Shown: positions 34,758 through 44,273, counted from the first letter of the stretch. The stretch: DNA of 64,000 nucleotides from an uncultured Lachnospiraceae bacterium (GCA_910577175.1 CAJTLU010000001.1:62001-126000), one strand, 5' to 3'. A program made the numbers and translations. Notes: generated from the sequence alone by a model not told the origin.

Positions 34758-35210
34758 ATGTTAAAGGAAGGAACAAAGGCGCCGGAGTTTTCATTGCCGG
34801 ACCAGAACGGGAAACTTCATACGTTAAGCGAATATGCAGGAAAAAAAGTAATCTTGTATTTTTATCCGAAAGATAATACGCCGGGCTGCACAAAGCAGGC
34901 GTGCGGGTTTGGCGGGCTTTCACCGCAGTTTACGGAAAAGGGAGCGGTTGTTCTTGGCATCAGCCGGGATTCCGTGGCGTCCCACAAAAAGTTCGAGGAG
35001 AAGTACAGCCTTGGCTTTACATTGCTCTCGGACCCGGAGCTGACAGCAATCCAGGCGTATGACGTATGGCAGGAAAAGAAAAATTATGGAAAGGTATCCA
35101 TGGGCGTCGTGCGTACCACGTATCTGATTGATGAAAATGGAATCATCACAAAGGCATTCGGAAAGGTAAAGGCTGCCGAGAATCCGGCACAGATGCTAGA
35201 AGAATTGTGA
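34758..35210 (+). CDS. bcp: Thioredoxin-dependent peroxiredoxin (Bcp/PrxQ)
   Basis: A 150-residue thiol peroxidase that reduces hydroperoxides. The peroxidatic Cys44 is in DNTPGCTKQAC and the resolving Cys49 follows five residues later, as in the Bcp/PrxQ class. The thioredoxin fold is complete. ATG 34758 follows GGAGGG; an upstream in-frame start adds ten polar residues without support. It overlaps the UvrA-like gene by one base. Confidence 0.92.
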   Translation: MLKEGTKAPEFSLPDQNGKLHTLSEYAGKKVILYFYPKDNTPGCTKQACGFGGLSPQFTEKGAVVLGISRDSVASHKKFEEKYSLGFTLLSDPELTAIQAYDVWQEKKNYGKVSMGVVRTTYLIDENGIITKAFGKVKAAENPAQMLEEL

Positions 35211-37546
35211 TGAAGCAGTATATCGAGATAAAAAATGCAACCATCCACAATTTGAAGGGAGTGGATGTAAAAATTCCGAAATATAAGCTGACGGTGATTA
35301 CCGGGGTGTCGGGCAGCGGGAAGTCCAGTCTTGCGTTTGATACGCTGTATGAAGAAGGCCGCCGGAGGTATCTGATGTTTTCCGGTACACAGCTTATGAT
35401 AGAGAGCGAAGCTACCTTTGACGAGATTACCGGGCTTTCACCGGCAGTAGCGGTGGAGCAGCGGATTATACGTCAGTCAAATCCGCGGAGTACCGTTGGA
35501 ACAAGGACGAAGCTGAGTGCGGTTCTTGCCGCACTCTTTGCAGTATACGGAAAAACTGACCCGGAGTATGCCGACGGCAGACCCTTAGAGGCATCGATGT
35601 TCCAGAGAAATTCGGCAAGAGGCATGTGCGTGAAATGCCTTGGAAAGAGGGTACTTCCGCATGTGTATGAAGAGAAAGTGCTGTCAGATGCTTCGGTTAA
35701 ATTGAAAGACATTTTAAAGGGACGGGAAGAAGGGAATGCATATGGTCGTTTTTTGAGGAAGTTCGAGAGGGCGACAGGAATATCCCCGGAAAAAAGGCTG
35801 GAAGAGTTAAGTGAAGAGGAGCAGATGCTCTTTCGATACGGAAGCGCGGAGGCAGAGGGCTTTGTAACGTGGCTTGGGAATGTATGGGTCTGGAGCCAGG
35901 GAAAAAAGAACTGGGGCTCACGGCTGGACTGCGTGGAGAATCTGCCGTGTCCGAAATGTAACGGAACCGGTCTTGGAGAGCAGGCGTCCCACACGACCGT
36001 AGGCGGAAAGACGATTACCCGGCTCGAGGAAATGTATATCGATGAATTGCTTGCGTTCCTCAAGCATGCGGATATAAAGAAGTCGCCTCTGCTGGAGGAC
36101 TTGGTAGCAAAGCTCTCCTGTATGACAGAGGTCGGATTGCAGCATCTTTCTTTATCCAGGCCGGTGCCGAGCCTTTCCGGCGGTGAAATCCAGAGGCTGT
36201 TTTTAGCATCCTATCTTTTAGCGGAGATGGATTCCGTTATTTTTGTTTTTGACGAGCCGACCATCGGACTGCATGAGGTGGAAAAGAAAAGGCTGCTTTG
36301 CATTATCAAGCAGCTGGCAGAGGCAGGGAATACGGTGGTATGTGTGGAGCATGACGAGAATTTTATGCGGGAGGCGGACTATATTATCGACATGGGGCCG
36401 GATGCCGGTATCCATGGCGGTGTTAAACTGTATGAAGGCGGCTATGAAGAGTTTTTAAATTGTAGCCAGTCGAAAACAGCGCCTTATCTGGCGGGGGCAG
36501 CCGGATTTCAAATAAAGCGGACCTACCGGCCGTTATCCGGAAAAAGTTTAAGTATACGGAATGCAAACACACATAATTTGAAGAATGTTTCGGTTGAGAT
36601 TCCGCTCGGGGTCATGGTTGGCGTGGCGGGTGTCTCAGGAAGCGGGAAGTCCAGCCTGATTTCGGATACCCTCGTGCCGAAGCTGAAGGAGCAGCTGCAG
36701 TCAAAATGCGTGATAGACGAAGAGGCAGAAACGGATACAGAAGCAGAGGCAGAGCTGTACGGCGCGGAGTCTATAAAAAGGTGCTATGTCATCGACCAGA
36801 GGCCGATTGGCAGAAGCAAGACCTCATGTCCGGCAACCTATACAGGAATATTTGACAGGATAAGGGCGTTATATGCGGCCTCCGAGGATGCGAAAGAAGC
36901 AGGATACCAGGCAGGAATGTTTTCAAGGAACAGTGAAGGAGGCTGTCCGGTCTGCAAAGGGGACGGGGTACTTCACTATCACATGGGTCTTGGAAATTTT
37001 ATGGATGTCAAGTGTGAGGAGTGCGGCGGAACAGGTTATCTGCCGGAGGTAATGGAAATCTGTCTGGATGGCAGGAACATAAAGGACGTTTTGGAAATGA
37101 GCGTAGAAGAGGCCTGCACATTCTTTGAAAAAAAGGACAAGGCAATTTATGCGATGCTCCATGTCTTAAAGCGTGTGGGAATGGGCTATATAAAGCTTGG
37201 ACAGGAGACGCCTACCATTTCCGGCGGAGAAAGCCAGAGAATCAAGCTGGCAAAGGAGCTTGCAAAGGGGAAGGCAGGAGGGCAAAGTCTCTATATCTTT
37301 GACGAGCCGACTACCGGGCTTTCCTTTTATGACAGCGAAAAGCTGCTGGCGCTTATGGATGAGCTTGTAGAGAACGGAAATTCCGTGATTATTACAGAGC
37401 ATGACCCGTACATCCTGTCGAATTGTGATTATCTTATCGAGCTTGGAAAAGGCGGAGGAAACGCAGGCGGCAGTGTGATTGCCTGTGGGACGCCTGCCGA
37501 ACTGAAAAGCAATCCGGAGTCTGTGACAGGCAGGTATTTGAAATGA
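35210..37546 (+). CDS. UvrA-like ABC ATPase lacking full UvrA length
   Basis: A 778-residue protein with two UvrA-type ABC modules, each with GVSGSGKSS-like Walker A. Signature SLSGGEIQR and a second ISGGESQR occur before DEPT(I/T)GL motifs. Zinc-ribbon pairs are visible (CVKCLGK, CPKCNGTG, CPVCKGDG, CEECGGTG). Full UvrA is about 940 residues, so the lost length is probably in the UvrB-binding or insertion regions. Such short UvrA paralogs are known in DNA repair and in drug self-resistance. It starts with ATG one base into the Bcp stop and overlaps the next gene by four bases. Confidence 0.85.
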   Translation: MKQYIEIKNATIHNLKGVDVKIPKYKLTVITGVSGSGKSSLAFDTLYEEGRRRYLMFSGTQLMIESEATFDEITGLSPAVAVEQRIIRQSNPRSTVGTRTKLSAVLAALFAVYGKTDPEYADGRPLEASMFQRNSARGMCVKCLGKRVLPHVYEEKVLSDASVKLKDILKGREEGNAYGRFLRKFERATGISPEKRLEELSEEEQMLFRYGSAEAEGFVTWLGNVWVWSQGKKNWGSRLDCVENLPCPKCNGTGLGEQASHTTVGGKTITRLEEMYIDELLAFLKHADIKKSPLLEDLVAKLSCMTEVGLQHLSLSRPVPSLSGGEIQRLFLASYLLAEMDSVIFVFDEPTIGLHEVEKKRLLCIIKQLAEAGNTVVCVEHDENFMREADYIIDMGPDAGIHGGVKLYEGGYEEFLNCSQSKTAPYLAGAAGFQIKRTYRPLSGKSLSIRNANTHNLKNVSVEIPLGVMVGVAGVSGSGKSSLISDTLVPKLKEQLQSKCVIDEEAETDTEAEAELYGAESIKRCYVIDQRPIGRSKTSCPATYTGIFDRIRALYAASEDAKEAGYQAGMFSRNSEGGCPVCKGDGVLHYHMGLGNFMDVKCEECGGTGYLPEVMEICLDGRNIKDVLEMSVEEACTFFEKKDKAIYAMLHVLKRVGMGYIKLGQETPTISGGESQRIKLAKELAKGKAGGQSLYIFDEPTTGLSFYDSEKLLALMDELVENGNSVIITEHDPYILSNCDYLIELGKGGGNAGGSVIACGTPAELKSNPESVTGRYLK

Positions 37547-38457
37547 ATGTAGCAGTAGAAATTGATGATTATATAAAAAAGAAAAGATACCGGCAGATCA
37601 ATAGCGTGCTGCTCTGGCAGGATGGCGGTTTTTTGGCAAAGTGCTATTACAACGGATTTGATGAAAACAGCAGAAACGTAATTAAATCCGTAGCAAAAAG
37701 CATAACATCGGTAACAGCAGGTATTCTGCTTGACAGAGGGGCATTGAAAAGTCTGGATGAGCCGGTGTACCGCTTTATTCCACAGTTTAACGAGGGAAAG
37801 GACCCCCGTCACAGAATGATTACGGTACGCCATCTTCTGACGATGGCGTCAGGCATCTACTGGACGGGCGGGGTACATTATCATTGCCCGATGCTTGACC
37901 AGATGCTCCGGTCGGGAGACTGGGTGGGGCATATTGCGGACATTGCAGTAAAGGATGTTCCGGGAACGGTGTACCGGTACAAGGAGTGGGATATTCTGCT
38001 GCTGGCAGAGGTCCTGAACCGTATCTGCGGGGATTTGTATGCGTTTACAAATGAAAATCTCTATCAGCCGTTAGGAATAGAAAGCGCCGGCTGGTTCCGG
38101 TCTGCATCCGGGACGTATTATACGGTCGGAACCAATGAGGAAAACGAAAAGCAGTCCGACCTGACCGCAATGGAGATGCTTAAAATCGGAAGGTTGTTTT
38201 TACAGGACGGGATTTATGATGACAGACGGATTCTTTCAAAGGAGTATATTGCGATGGCTACCGCACCTTCTGCTGCAGAACCGGGCTACGGGCTTATGTG
38301 GTGGAGAGGAGAAGGCTGGTACGGCTGCCGCGGCTATGGCGGACAGAGCATAACGGTTGTACCGGAAAAAAGGCGGATTGCAGTAACGCAGGCGACGCCT
38401 ACTGCAAGAGGAATGGGATATGATGACTTCATCAATTATCTGATATGGGAACTTTAA
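37543..38457 (+). CDS. Beta-lactamase-family serine hydrolase, second copy
   Basis: A 304-residue protein of the beta-lactamase/esterase fold. The nucleophile motif is SVAK at about residues 49-52. HLLTMASG marks the conserved helix, and Tyr in VYRYKEWD is the likely base. No signal peptide is seen. It is not a close copy of the gene at 5704 (which has SVTK and LLTHTSG). Its ATG overlaps the UvrA-like stop, so it belongs to the same operon. Substrate unknown. Confidence 0.85.
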   Translation: MNVAVEIDDYIKKKRYRQINSVLLWQDGGFLAKCYYNGFDENSRNVIKSVAKSITSVTAGILLDRGALKSLDEPVYRFIPQFNEGKDPRHRMITVRHLLTMASGIYWTGGVHYHCPMLDQMLRSGDWVGHIADIAVKDVPGTVYRYKEWDILLLAEVLNRICGDLYAFTNENLYQPLGIESAGWFRSASGTYYTVGTNEENEKQSDLTAMEMLKIGRLFLQDGIYDDRRILSKEYIAMATAPSAAEPGYGLMWWRGEGWYGCRGYGGQSITVVPEKRRIAVTQATPTARGMGYDDFINYLIWEL

Positions 38458-38556
38458 GGAAACGCTTTTATCAGGAAGCCGGGCGGAACATTTTAAAAAC
38501 CGTCTCATTGCATGCCGAAAAGGATCGTGTTATGCTTATTGCAGGAGGTGACTGTT

Positions 38557-39051
38557 ATGGCAGAGGAAGACAGCAAGGATTTTAATGCAATGCTGCACGA
38601 CAGCAAGGATATGCCGAAGTTTCAGATTATCACAGACCCAAAAAGCATTGAGAAATACGGTGGGAGCAAAATGTATTTCGCGCCGCCGATTGCGTATGAC
38701 AAGGTAATGAAAAGGGTTCCGTATGGCAAGGTAGTTACCGTCGGGACAATCCGGGACTATTTTGCAAAACAAAATGGCGCGGATTTTACGGAGCCGATTA
38801 CTGCAGGGATATTTGTGTCGATTGCAGCATGGGCAAGCCATCAGCGTACAGAAGAGGAAACCCCTTATTGGAGGACGCTCAAAGCAAACGGGGAATTAAA
38901 TCCGAAGTATCCGGGTGGAATTTCTGCGCAAAAGGAAAAGCTTATGAGCGAGGGACATGTCATACTACAAAAGGGCAGAAAGAATATCAAATACTATGTG
39001 AAAGATTATGGAGCTGTGCTATTTGAATTGGAGGTTCCTGATACAAAATAG
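38557..39051 (+). CDS. Alkyltransferase-like (MGMT-family) protein without catalytic cysteine
   Basis: A 164-residue protein with the DNA-binding half of O6-alkylguanine-DNA alkyltransferases (RVPYGKVVTVGTIRDYF). The active-site loop, PCHR in true alkyltransferases, reads P103-Y-W-R106 here, so the acceptor cysteine is missing. It may bind alkylated bases and hand them to repair, as described for alkyltransferase-like proteins, or have a new role. The start is fixed by a perfect AGGAGGTGA. It stands about 100 bases after the serine hydrolase gene. Confidence 0.75.
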   Translation: MAEEDSKDFNAMLHDSKDMPKFQIITDPKSIEKYGGSKMYFAPPIAYDKVMKRVPYGKVVTVGTIRDYFAKQNGADFTEPITAGIFVSIAAWASHQRTEEETPYWRTLKANGELNPKYPGGISAQKEKLMSEGHVILQKGRKNIKYYVKDYGAVLFELEVPDTK

Positions 39052-39116
39052 TGGAACACATCCCCTCTATGCTGCATAGAATGCAGTAATTGTTATGGTA
39101 TCGCAGCGGAGGAGCT

Positions 39117-40010
39117 ATGCATACAGAGCATTACGTTGTCACATCACTGGAACTGCATTTATTTTTCGGACGTATTATGAAGGAGCATGCTTTTTTTCTA
39201 AAGGCAGGGTTTACGCCTGCCAACCCGGCGTTTTCGAACCGGGCAGAGTTTTTTAAAAGGGAGTTTGAAAAGCTTTTGTACCGGGCGGTCGTTCTTTCCA
39301 ACGGAGTGGCAGGCTGTGACGTCCTGCGTTCGGAAGAGGTGGTAACGGAGTTTACCGCAGTGGCGGAGCGGCAGACGGAGCGCCTTACCGGAATTGCCAT
39401 CAATAAAGAAATAACAGCAAGAGAGCTGCGGCTGAGAGGAACAAACTGCGGACGAAATATCGGAGAGAGGGAGTACCGGCAGGTGCAGCAGCTGAACCGT
39501 ATGGCGCTCCGTCTGTTAGACGGTCTGATTTCGTTTAAAGAGACCATTCTTCACAAGGTTCTTTGTTGCGAAATGTTTACGATGAATTATCCGTTGTTGA
39601 TTGAGCACATACTCAGAGAAGCAAAGCTCTACCGCGATTATATAGAGATACTGCAGCAGGAGGGGTGCCTTGATCAATGCTCCATGAAAGAGACGGAATG
39701 CTTCTGGAACCGGATTATGATGGAACATGCGATGTTTATCCGGGGGCTCTTAGACCCTTGTGAAACAGAGTTATTCCATTCAGCAGACGGGTTTGCAAAG
39801 GACTATTGCGAATTGCTGGAGCGTTGTTGCTCTGCACAAAACCAGACTATGCGGGAGGCTTCTTTAGAGCAGACTTTAAAATTCAGAGACTTTAAGATGG
39901 CGGGTACACAGGGAATCGAGGAGTGCAGAATCCGCTCATTGATTCTGCCGCTCCTCGCCGACCATGTATTACGGGAAGCAAATCATTACATCCGACTGTT
40001 GCAGTCCTAG
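39117..40010 (+). CDS. DUF2935 protein (tandem helical bundles)
   Basis: A 297-residue all-helical protein. Two repeats carry similar lines: FFGRIMKEHAFFL near the N-terminus and FWNRIMMEHAMFI in the second half, with HVLREANHY near the end. Glutamate and histidine pairs in these helices look like a di-metal site, as expected for DUF2935. Function is unassigned. ATG 39117 follows GGAGGAG. The 3' end overlaps the convergent proS by four bases. Confidence 0.78.
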   Translation: MHTEHYVVTSLELHLFFGRIMKEHAFFLKAGFTPANPAFSNRAEFFKREFEKLLYRAVVLSNGVAGCDVLRSEEVVTEFTAVAERQTERLTGIAINKEITARELRLRGTNCGRNIGEREYRQVQQLNRMALRLLDGLISFKETILHKVLCCEMFTMNYPLLIEHILREAKLYRDYIEILQQEGCLDQCSMKETECFWNRIMMEHAMFIRGLLDPCETELFHSADGFAKDYCELLERCCSAQNQTMREASLEQTLKFRDFKMAGTQGIEECRIRSLILPLLADHVLREANHYIRLLQS

Positions 40011-41755
40011 ACGGAAGGAGCGGAGGCTACTTTGGCATTGATTTCGGCAAACAGCTCCTGTATCACAGACTGGATTTCAGGGATAGCGGCTTCCATATCA
40101 ACCAGTCTGGAAATGCGCTTATCCCGGGAGACCAGCTCAACCTGGTTGTTTTTCAGGTTTTTCGGTCCGACGATTACCCTGACCGGAACTCCAAGTAAGT
40201 CTGCGTCGGCAAACATAGTACCTGCGCTGACATCGCGGTCGTCATAGATGACTTCGATACCGGCGGCAGATAATGCAGAATAGAGCTTGTCTGCCGCCAA
40301 CCTGCAGGACTCCTGGTCTGCACGCATGCAGCATAAATGAACTTGCCACGGAGCAATGGAGATTGGCCAGATAGGACCGTTTGCGTCGTGTCTGGCTTCG
40401 CATACGGAGGCAGCTAAACGGCCGACGCCGATACCATAGCAGCCCATAATCGGATGCTTGACGGAGCCGTCTGCATCGGTATAGGTCATATGCATCGTTT
40501 TAGAATACTTTGTACCAAGCTGGAAGATATTGCCGACCTCTATGCCACGCTTTACCTGGATGGTTTTCCTGCCGCAGCAAGGACAAATGCCGCCCGTTTT
40601 GATTTTGGAAATGTCGACATACTCTGTAACCCCGCAGTCGCGGGAAAGATTCAGCCCCTTATAATGATAATTTTCCTCATTGGCGCCGCAGGTCAGGTAC
40701 TCGATTCCTTTTAAGGAGCTGTCATAAAGGATGGTATAGCTCCCATTCATATGATACGGTCCGGTGAATCCGGCAACCAGACCGCTTTCCGGCGTAATCT
40801 CTGCAGGATGTACCTTTTCCTTCAACAGATTCGTGAGCTTGGTTTCATTTACTTCATAATCGCCGCGCAAAAATACGATAACGTAATCGTCATTGGCATT
40901 CTTCTGGTACATAACGGCTTTGCAGGAATACTCTACAGGAACTCCTAAATAATTAACGACCTCTTCGATTGTTTTGCAGTGCGGGGTGTATACCTTCTCT
41001 AAGGCAGCTGCCTCCAGACCGCCTGCATTCTCTACGGAATTTTCAGCGGCTTCCATGTTAGCACGGTAGCCGCAGGCGTCGCAGACCACAATGGAATCCT
41101 CTCCGGAATCGGCTAACAGCATGTATTCATGGGAAACGCTTCCGCCCATCATACCCGAATCCGACTTTACAGCGATAACCTCCGGTACGCCGGCGCGTTG
41201 GAAGATTCGATAATAGGCGTGATAGCATTCGTCATAGTATTTTTCCAGGTCCTCCTGCGAGGTATGGAAGGAATAAGCGTCTTTCATCGTAAACTCCCTG
41301 ACACGGATTAAGCCTGCACGCGGTCTTGCCTCGTCGCGGAATTTCGTCTGGATCTGATAAATCATAAACGGATATTTGGCGTAGCTCTGTCCATACTCCC
41401 GGACAAGATGTACGGCAGCTTCCTCATGGGTCATTCCAAGCACCATATGGCTGTTATTCCTGTCCTGAAAGCGCAGCAATTCCTCTCCGACACTTTCAAA
41501 GCGGCCGGATTCCTCCCAGAGAGCGCCCGGCAGAACGACAGGAAACAGAACCTCCTGCCCGCCGATGGCATCCATTTCTTCGCGGATAATTTCTTCTATT
41601 TTTCTCGTAATCCGCTTCATAGGCGGGTACAAGGAATAAATGCCGTTTGCCATATATTTGATATAGCCGCCGCGTATCGTAAGCGCATGACTGTCAATTA
41701 CGCAGTCCGCAGGACGTTCCTTAAAACGCTCTCCGACAAGATTCTTCAGTTTCAT
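40007..41755 (-). CDS. proS: Prolyl-tRNA synthetase
   Basis: Charges tRNA-Pro with proline, 582 residues, the bacterial form with an inserted editing domain between motifs 2 and 3 (about 225-400). The N-terminus MKLKNLVGERF and early region with GIYSLYPPMKR are typical. Class II motifs include the TKFRDEARPR motif 2 and GCYGIGVGR motif 3, followed by the anticodon-binding domain. Its promoter and leader are short, with no T-box visible. Confidence 0.95.
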   Translation of the reverse strand: MKLKNLVGERFKERPADCVIDSHALTIRGGYIKYMANGIYSLYPPMKRITRKIEEIIREEMDAIGGQEVLFPVVLPGALWEESGRFESVGEELLRFQDRNNSHMVLGMTHEEAAVHLVREYGQSYAKYPFMIYQIQTKFRDEARPRAGLIRVREFTMKDAYSFHTSQEDLEKYYDECYHAYYRIFQRAGVPEVIAVKSDSGMMGGSVSHEYMLLADSGEDSIVVCDACGYRANMEAAENSVENAGGLEAAALEKVYTPHCKTIEEVVNYLGVPVEYSCKAVMYQKNANDDYVIVFLRGDYEVNETKLTNLLKEKVHPAEITPESGLVAGFTGPYHMNGSYTILYDSSLKGIEYLTCGANEENYHYKGLNLSRDCGVTEYVDISKIKTGGICPCCGRKTIQVKRGIEVGNIFQLGTKYSKTMHMTYTDADGSVKHPIMGCYGIGVGRLAASVCEARHDANGPIWPISIAPWQVHLCCMRADQESCRLAADKLYSALSAAGIEVIYDDRDVSAGTMFADADLLGVPVRVIVGPKNLKNNQVELVSRDKRISRLVDMEAAIPEIQSVIQELFAEINAKVASAPSV

Positions 41756-41795
41756 AAGGTTTCCTCACTTTTTATCCATTCATTTTTGTAGATAT

Positions 41796-41824
41796 AGTAT
41801 ATCATCCTGTGTCTGTTTTTTCAA
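41796..41824 (-). promoter_or_regulatory. proS promoter
   Basis: On the minus strand TTGAAA (41819-41824) and TATACT (41796-41801) are 17 bases apart, about 40 bases before the proS start. No T-box or other long leader fits in this space. Confidence 0.7.
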
Positions 41825-41989
41825 GGCGCAATATTACCTGAGCTCTCCATATTTTTTAGCGTTCTTGGAAGTCCCGGCAGCTGCGATGTTGGCAGTACGG
41901 GCAGCGGGTGAACTGCCGCACAAAATGGGATTTTTATAACCAATAAGTTGACAGGAAGCACGTCAGTGCAGTAAACTTAGGGAAGATAT

Positions 41990-42139
41990 GAAAATTTTCT
42001 TTGGAACAGGAATCTGCAGGAGGATTTTTGACACAATGAACGAAGGAGGGACACGGTTGATAAGGTGTTCCTGTTAAGCATAGATGAGGTCATAAAAGAC
42101 TTCGGGGACAGCGGGGATTTGCGATTCATCTGTTTTTAA
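41990..42139 (+). pseudogene. DUF6273-like remnant
   Basis: A short decayed stretch. The frame from 42056 reads VDKVFLLSIDEVIKDFG and then stops; just before, in another frame, NEGG can be read, matching the (E)GGxDTVDKVFLLS pattern I associate with DUF6273 proteins. So part of such a gene survives with a frameshift and no start. In the rest of the 41756-42369 gap I see the proS promoter and a possible minus-strand MerR relic, and nothing else. Confidence 0.4.
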
Positions 42140-42335
42140 TTTTTTGTGAAAATGATAACATCTGTACGACATCTTCAAGCGTCAATTTTACTAATGTTAG
42201 TCGTTCTTTCAGTTTGCTATACTCTTAACTTCATAATATTTTTTGGAAAATTGTTAATCTGAAGAAATCCTGCAAAACGTACCATTTCTTTTGTAGTCAT
42301 TTCGATCCCGGTATCGCGGACAAAGGTCAAATCTA
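42130..42335 (-). pseudogene. Possible MerR-family regulator remnant
   Basis: The minus strand opposite the TetR gene encodes two adjacent fragments: DLTFVRDTGIEMTTKEMVRFAGFLQ and, after a stop, YSKLKERLTLVKLTLEDVVQML. Order and spacing resemble the middle and C-terminal helices of MerR-type regulators, but the DNA-binding start is absent and there are internal stops. Assignment is tentative. Confidence 0.3.
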
Positions 42336-42369
42336 TATCTTTACATTGATAAGATTGGAGGAAAGATGT

Positions 42370-42980
42370 ATGAAAGAAAAGCCATATCATCATGGTGATT
42401 TGAGACGTGCTTTAATCGAAACGGGAATAGAGTTCATTAAACAGGAGGGGGAAGAATCGCTATCTTTACGTAGAATCGCTGAAATTTGCGGCGTCAGCAA
42501 TGCAGCGCCTTATGCTCATTTTAAGGCGAAAGATGAATTTATAGTTGCAATGCAGCATTATGTGATGGATTTATTTTCTGCTGCATTAGAGAAAACAGCT
42601 ATGGAATATAAAGAAAGTCCTTCTTTACTTCCTATGCTTGGAAAACATATGTAATGTTCTTTTATCAAAATCCGTTTTACTATGAGTTTCTGTTTTCACG
42701 TAAAAACATTAGCATAAAATTATCTCTTGAAAATGCTGATACGGACGAAAATACACCGTTCGCTATTTTGCAAAAAACAGCTATATTCGTTTTTCGCAAA
42801 GTAAAACTTCCAGAAAAAGTGATACAGGATAAGATTATTGCCATGTGGGCTTTGGTGCATGGGTTAGCTGCTATTGTTACAATGCCCAATATTGAATATG
42901 ACGATAATTGGGAAACAAGGATAGAAGAAATCATTCAGTCCGTTTCGATACCTTATCAAAGACAGGAGGAAAAAAAGTGA
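42370..42980 (+). pseudogene. TetR-family regulator split by a frameshift
   Basis: The first part (42370-42654) holds the helix-turn-helix (EESLSLRRIAEICGVSNAAPYAHF) and stops after LGKHM. The second frame continues seamlessly with VMFFYQNPFYYEFLF to 42980. Loss of one base near 42648 explains it; restoring it gives LGKAYVMFFYQNP and a protein of about 200 residues. The start follows GGAGG. Either the gene is broken or the read has an error. The downstream flavoprotein gene overlaps its stop, so they were one operon. Confidence 0.75.
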
Positions 42981-43486
42981 ACATTTTAATACATGATTTA
43001 AGTAAGGAACAATTTCAATCTCTATTTCCCGAAGGATATCATGCTGCCTGTATTATTTCAGATACCGGGACAATACGACATTGTGCTGGCTGTTTTGGTT
43101 GTTGGATAAAAACTCCCGGTAAATGCGTATTAAAAGATGGATATGACAATATGGGAGAATTGCTCTCAAAGACGGAGAAAGTAACCATTATCAGCCGATG
43201 CTTTTATGGCTGTTACAGTCCGTTTGTGAAAAATGTGTTAGACCGAAGTATTCCTTGGCTGCTCCCATTCTTCAAAATAAGGAACAATGAAACGCATCAT
43301 AAAAGACGCTACCAAAACAACATACAGCTTGCAGTACATTTTTATGGTGAAAAAATCACTACGGAGGAAAGAGAAACGGCTGAGAAACTGGTAAAAGCAA
43401 ACTGTGCTAATTTTTATGTGAAGAACTATGAAATTTCATTTTCAAATTCTTTAAAAGAATTATGCGGGGAGGTAACTGCCATATGA
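42977..43486 (+). CDS. Flavodoxin-like NAD(P)H-dependent oxidoreductase
   Basis: A 169-residue FMN-binding reductase-like protein. The CAGCFGCW segment with GKCVLKDGYDNM and SRCFYGCYSPFVKNVLDR is typical of the iron-sulfur flavoprotein/NADPH-dependent FMN reductase group. The usual N-terminal phosphate loop is short, so the N-terminus may be atypical. It starts with GTG overlapping the TetR stop, with AGGAGG upstream. It probably was TetR-regulated; a truncated second family member follows. Confidence 0.75.
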   Translation: MNILIHDLSKEQFQSLFPEGYHAACIISDTGTIRHCAGCFGCWIKTPGKCVLKDGYDNMGELLSKTEKVTIISRCFYGCYSPFVKNVLDRSIPWLLPFFKIRNNETHHKRRYQNNIQLAVHFYGEKITTEERETAEKLVKANCANFYVKNYEISFSNSLKELCGEVTAI

Positions 43487-43602
43487 AAATTTGCATTATA
43501 AACGGAAACCCAAAAGTTGGTAAAAATGCATCTGAATTGCTTATAGGCTATTTAATGCCCTTTATCAAAGAAAACGAAATAACAACATACAAGTATGTAT
43601 GA
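43483..43602 (+). pseudogene. Truncated NAD(P)H-dependent flavoprotein gene
   Basis: Starts with ATG overlapping the previous stop (ATGA) and reads MKICIINGNPKVGKNASELL, the typical N-terminal phosphate-binding loop of flavodoxin-fold reductases, but ends after 39 codons. The remaining domain is missing. In the 272 bases that follow, to the CD3324 gene, I see only a possible 22-codon open frame and no clear gene. Confidence 0.6.
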
Positions 43603-43874
43603 AAAGAATGTCAGGTAAAATCCTGCTCCGTCAGAAAACCTATTGTATTTTCCCAAATAACATGGTATGCTGTAGGTGGTGGGCAGGATACTTTGATTTA
43701 CGAAAGGGGCGGTTAAAATGCCGATATTTATCAGAAAAATGAATATGTCACCTGATACGCTCTGTGCAGCTTATACAATGAAGTAGGCGGCTATGTGCAG
43801 AGCGGGATTGCCGCTGAACCGTTGATATATGCTGCACCCCGCGTTTGAATGATTATTTCGCAGGAGTGAGTACA

Positions 43875-44135
43875 ATGTCATATATCAATGCAAAAAACGT
43901 TCTTCCCGGCTGGCTTCTTGAGGAGGTCAGGAGCTATACAGGAGACGGGCTGATTTATATTCCGCCTGATAAGTCTTCCCGCAGGGAGTGGGGGAGTAAG
44001 TCAGGTACCAGGCAGATGCTTGAGGTGAGAAACAATGAAATCAGGAGAAAGAAGAAAGAAGGCAGGACTGTTTTGCAGCTTGCTGGAGAATACAATCTTT
44101 CCGAGAACACAATAAAACGAATTTTATACAAATAG
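43875..44135 (+). CDS. CD3324-family small HTH protein
   Basis: An 86-residue protein. The C-terminal half (NNEIRRKKKEGRTVLQLAGEYNLSENTIKRIL) is a helix-turn-helix like those of Mor-type activators. The N-terminal half carries the GLIYIPPDKSSRREWGSKSG pattern typical of the CD3324 family common in clostridia. ATG 43875 follows CAGGAGTGAG. Role presumably DNA binding; target unknown. A perfect-stem terminator follows. Confidence 0.8.
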   Translation: MSYINAKNVLPGWLLEEVRSYTGDGLIYIPPDKSSRREWGSKSGTRQMLEVRNNEIRRKKKEGRTVLQLAGEYNLSENTIKRILYK

Positions 44136-44185
44136 CAAAATCCCTCTGTAAAAGGACTTTAACCTTAAGGCAGAGGGATTTTGCT
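44134..44185. terminator. Terminator hairpin after the CD3324 gene
   Basis: AGCAAAATCCCTCTG (44134-44148) and its exact complement (44171-44185) form a perfect 15-bp stem with a 22-base loop. Their A- and T-tracts make it usable on both strands. Confidence 0.75.
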
Positions 44186-44273
44186 GTAAAGATTTATTAA
44201 ATTAAATATTATACTTGTGCTGGACAGAATCCTATGTTTTACTATATTTAAAGACGAAAAGGAGGATAACCTG

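Noticed and set aside
41756..42369. A T-box or other riboswitch upstream of proS
   Set aside because: A promoter lies about 40 bases before the start, leaving no room for a T-box, and no specifier-like structure is seen.
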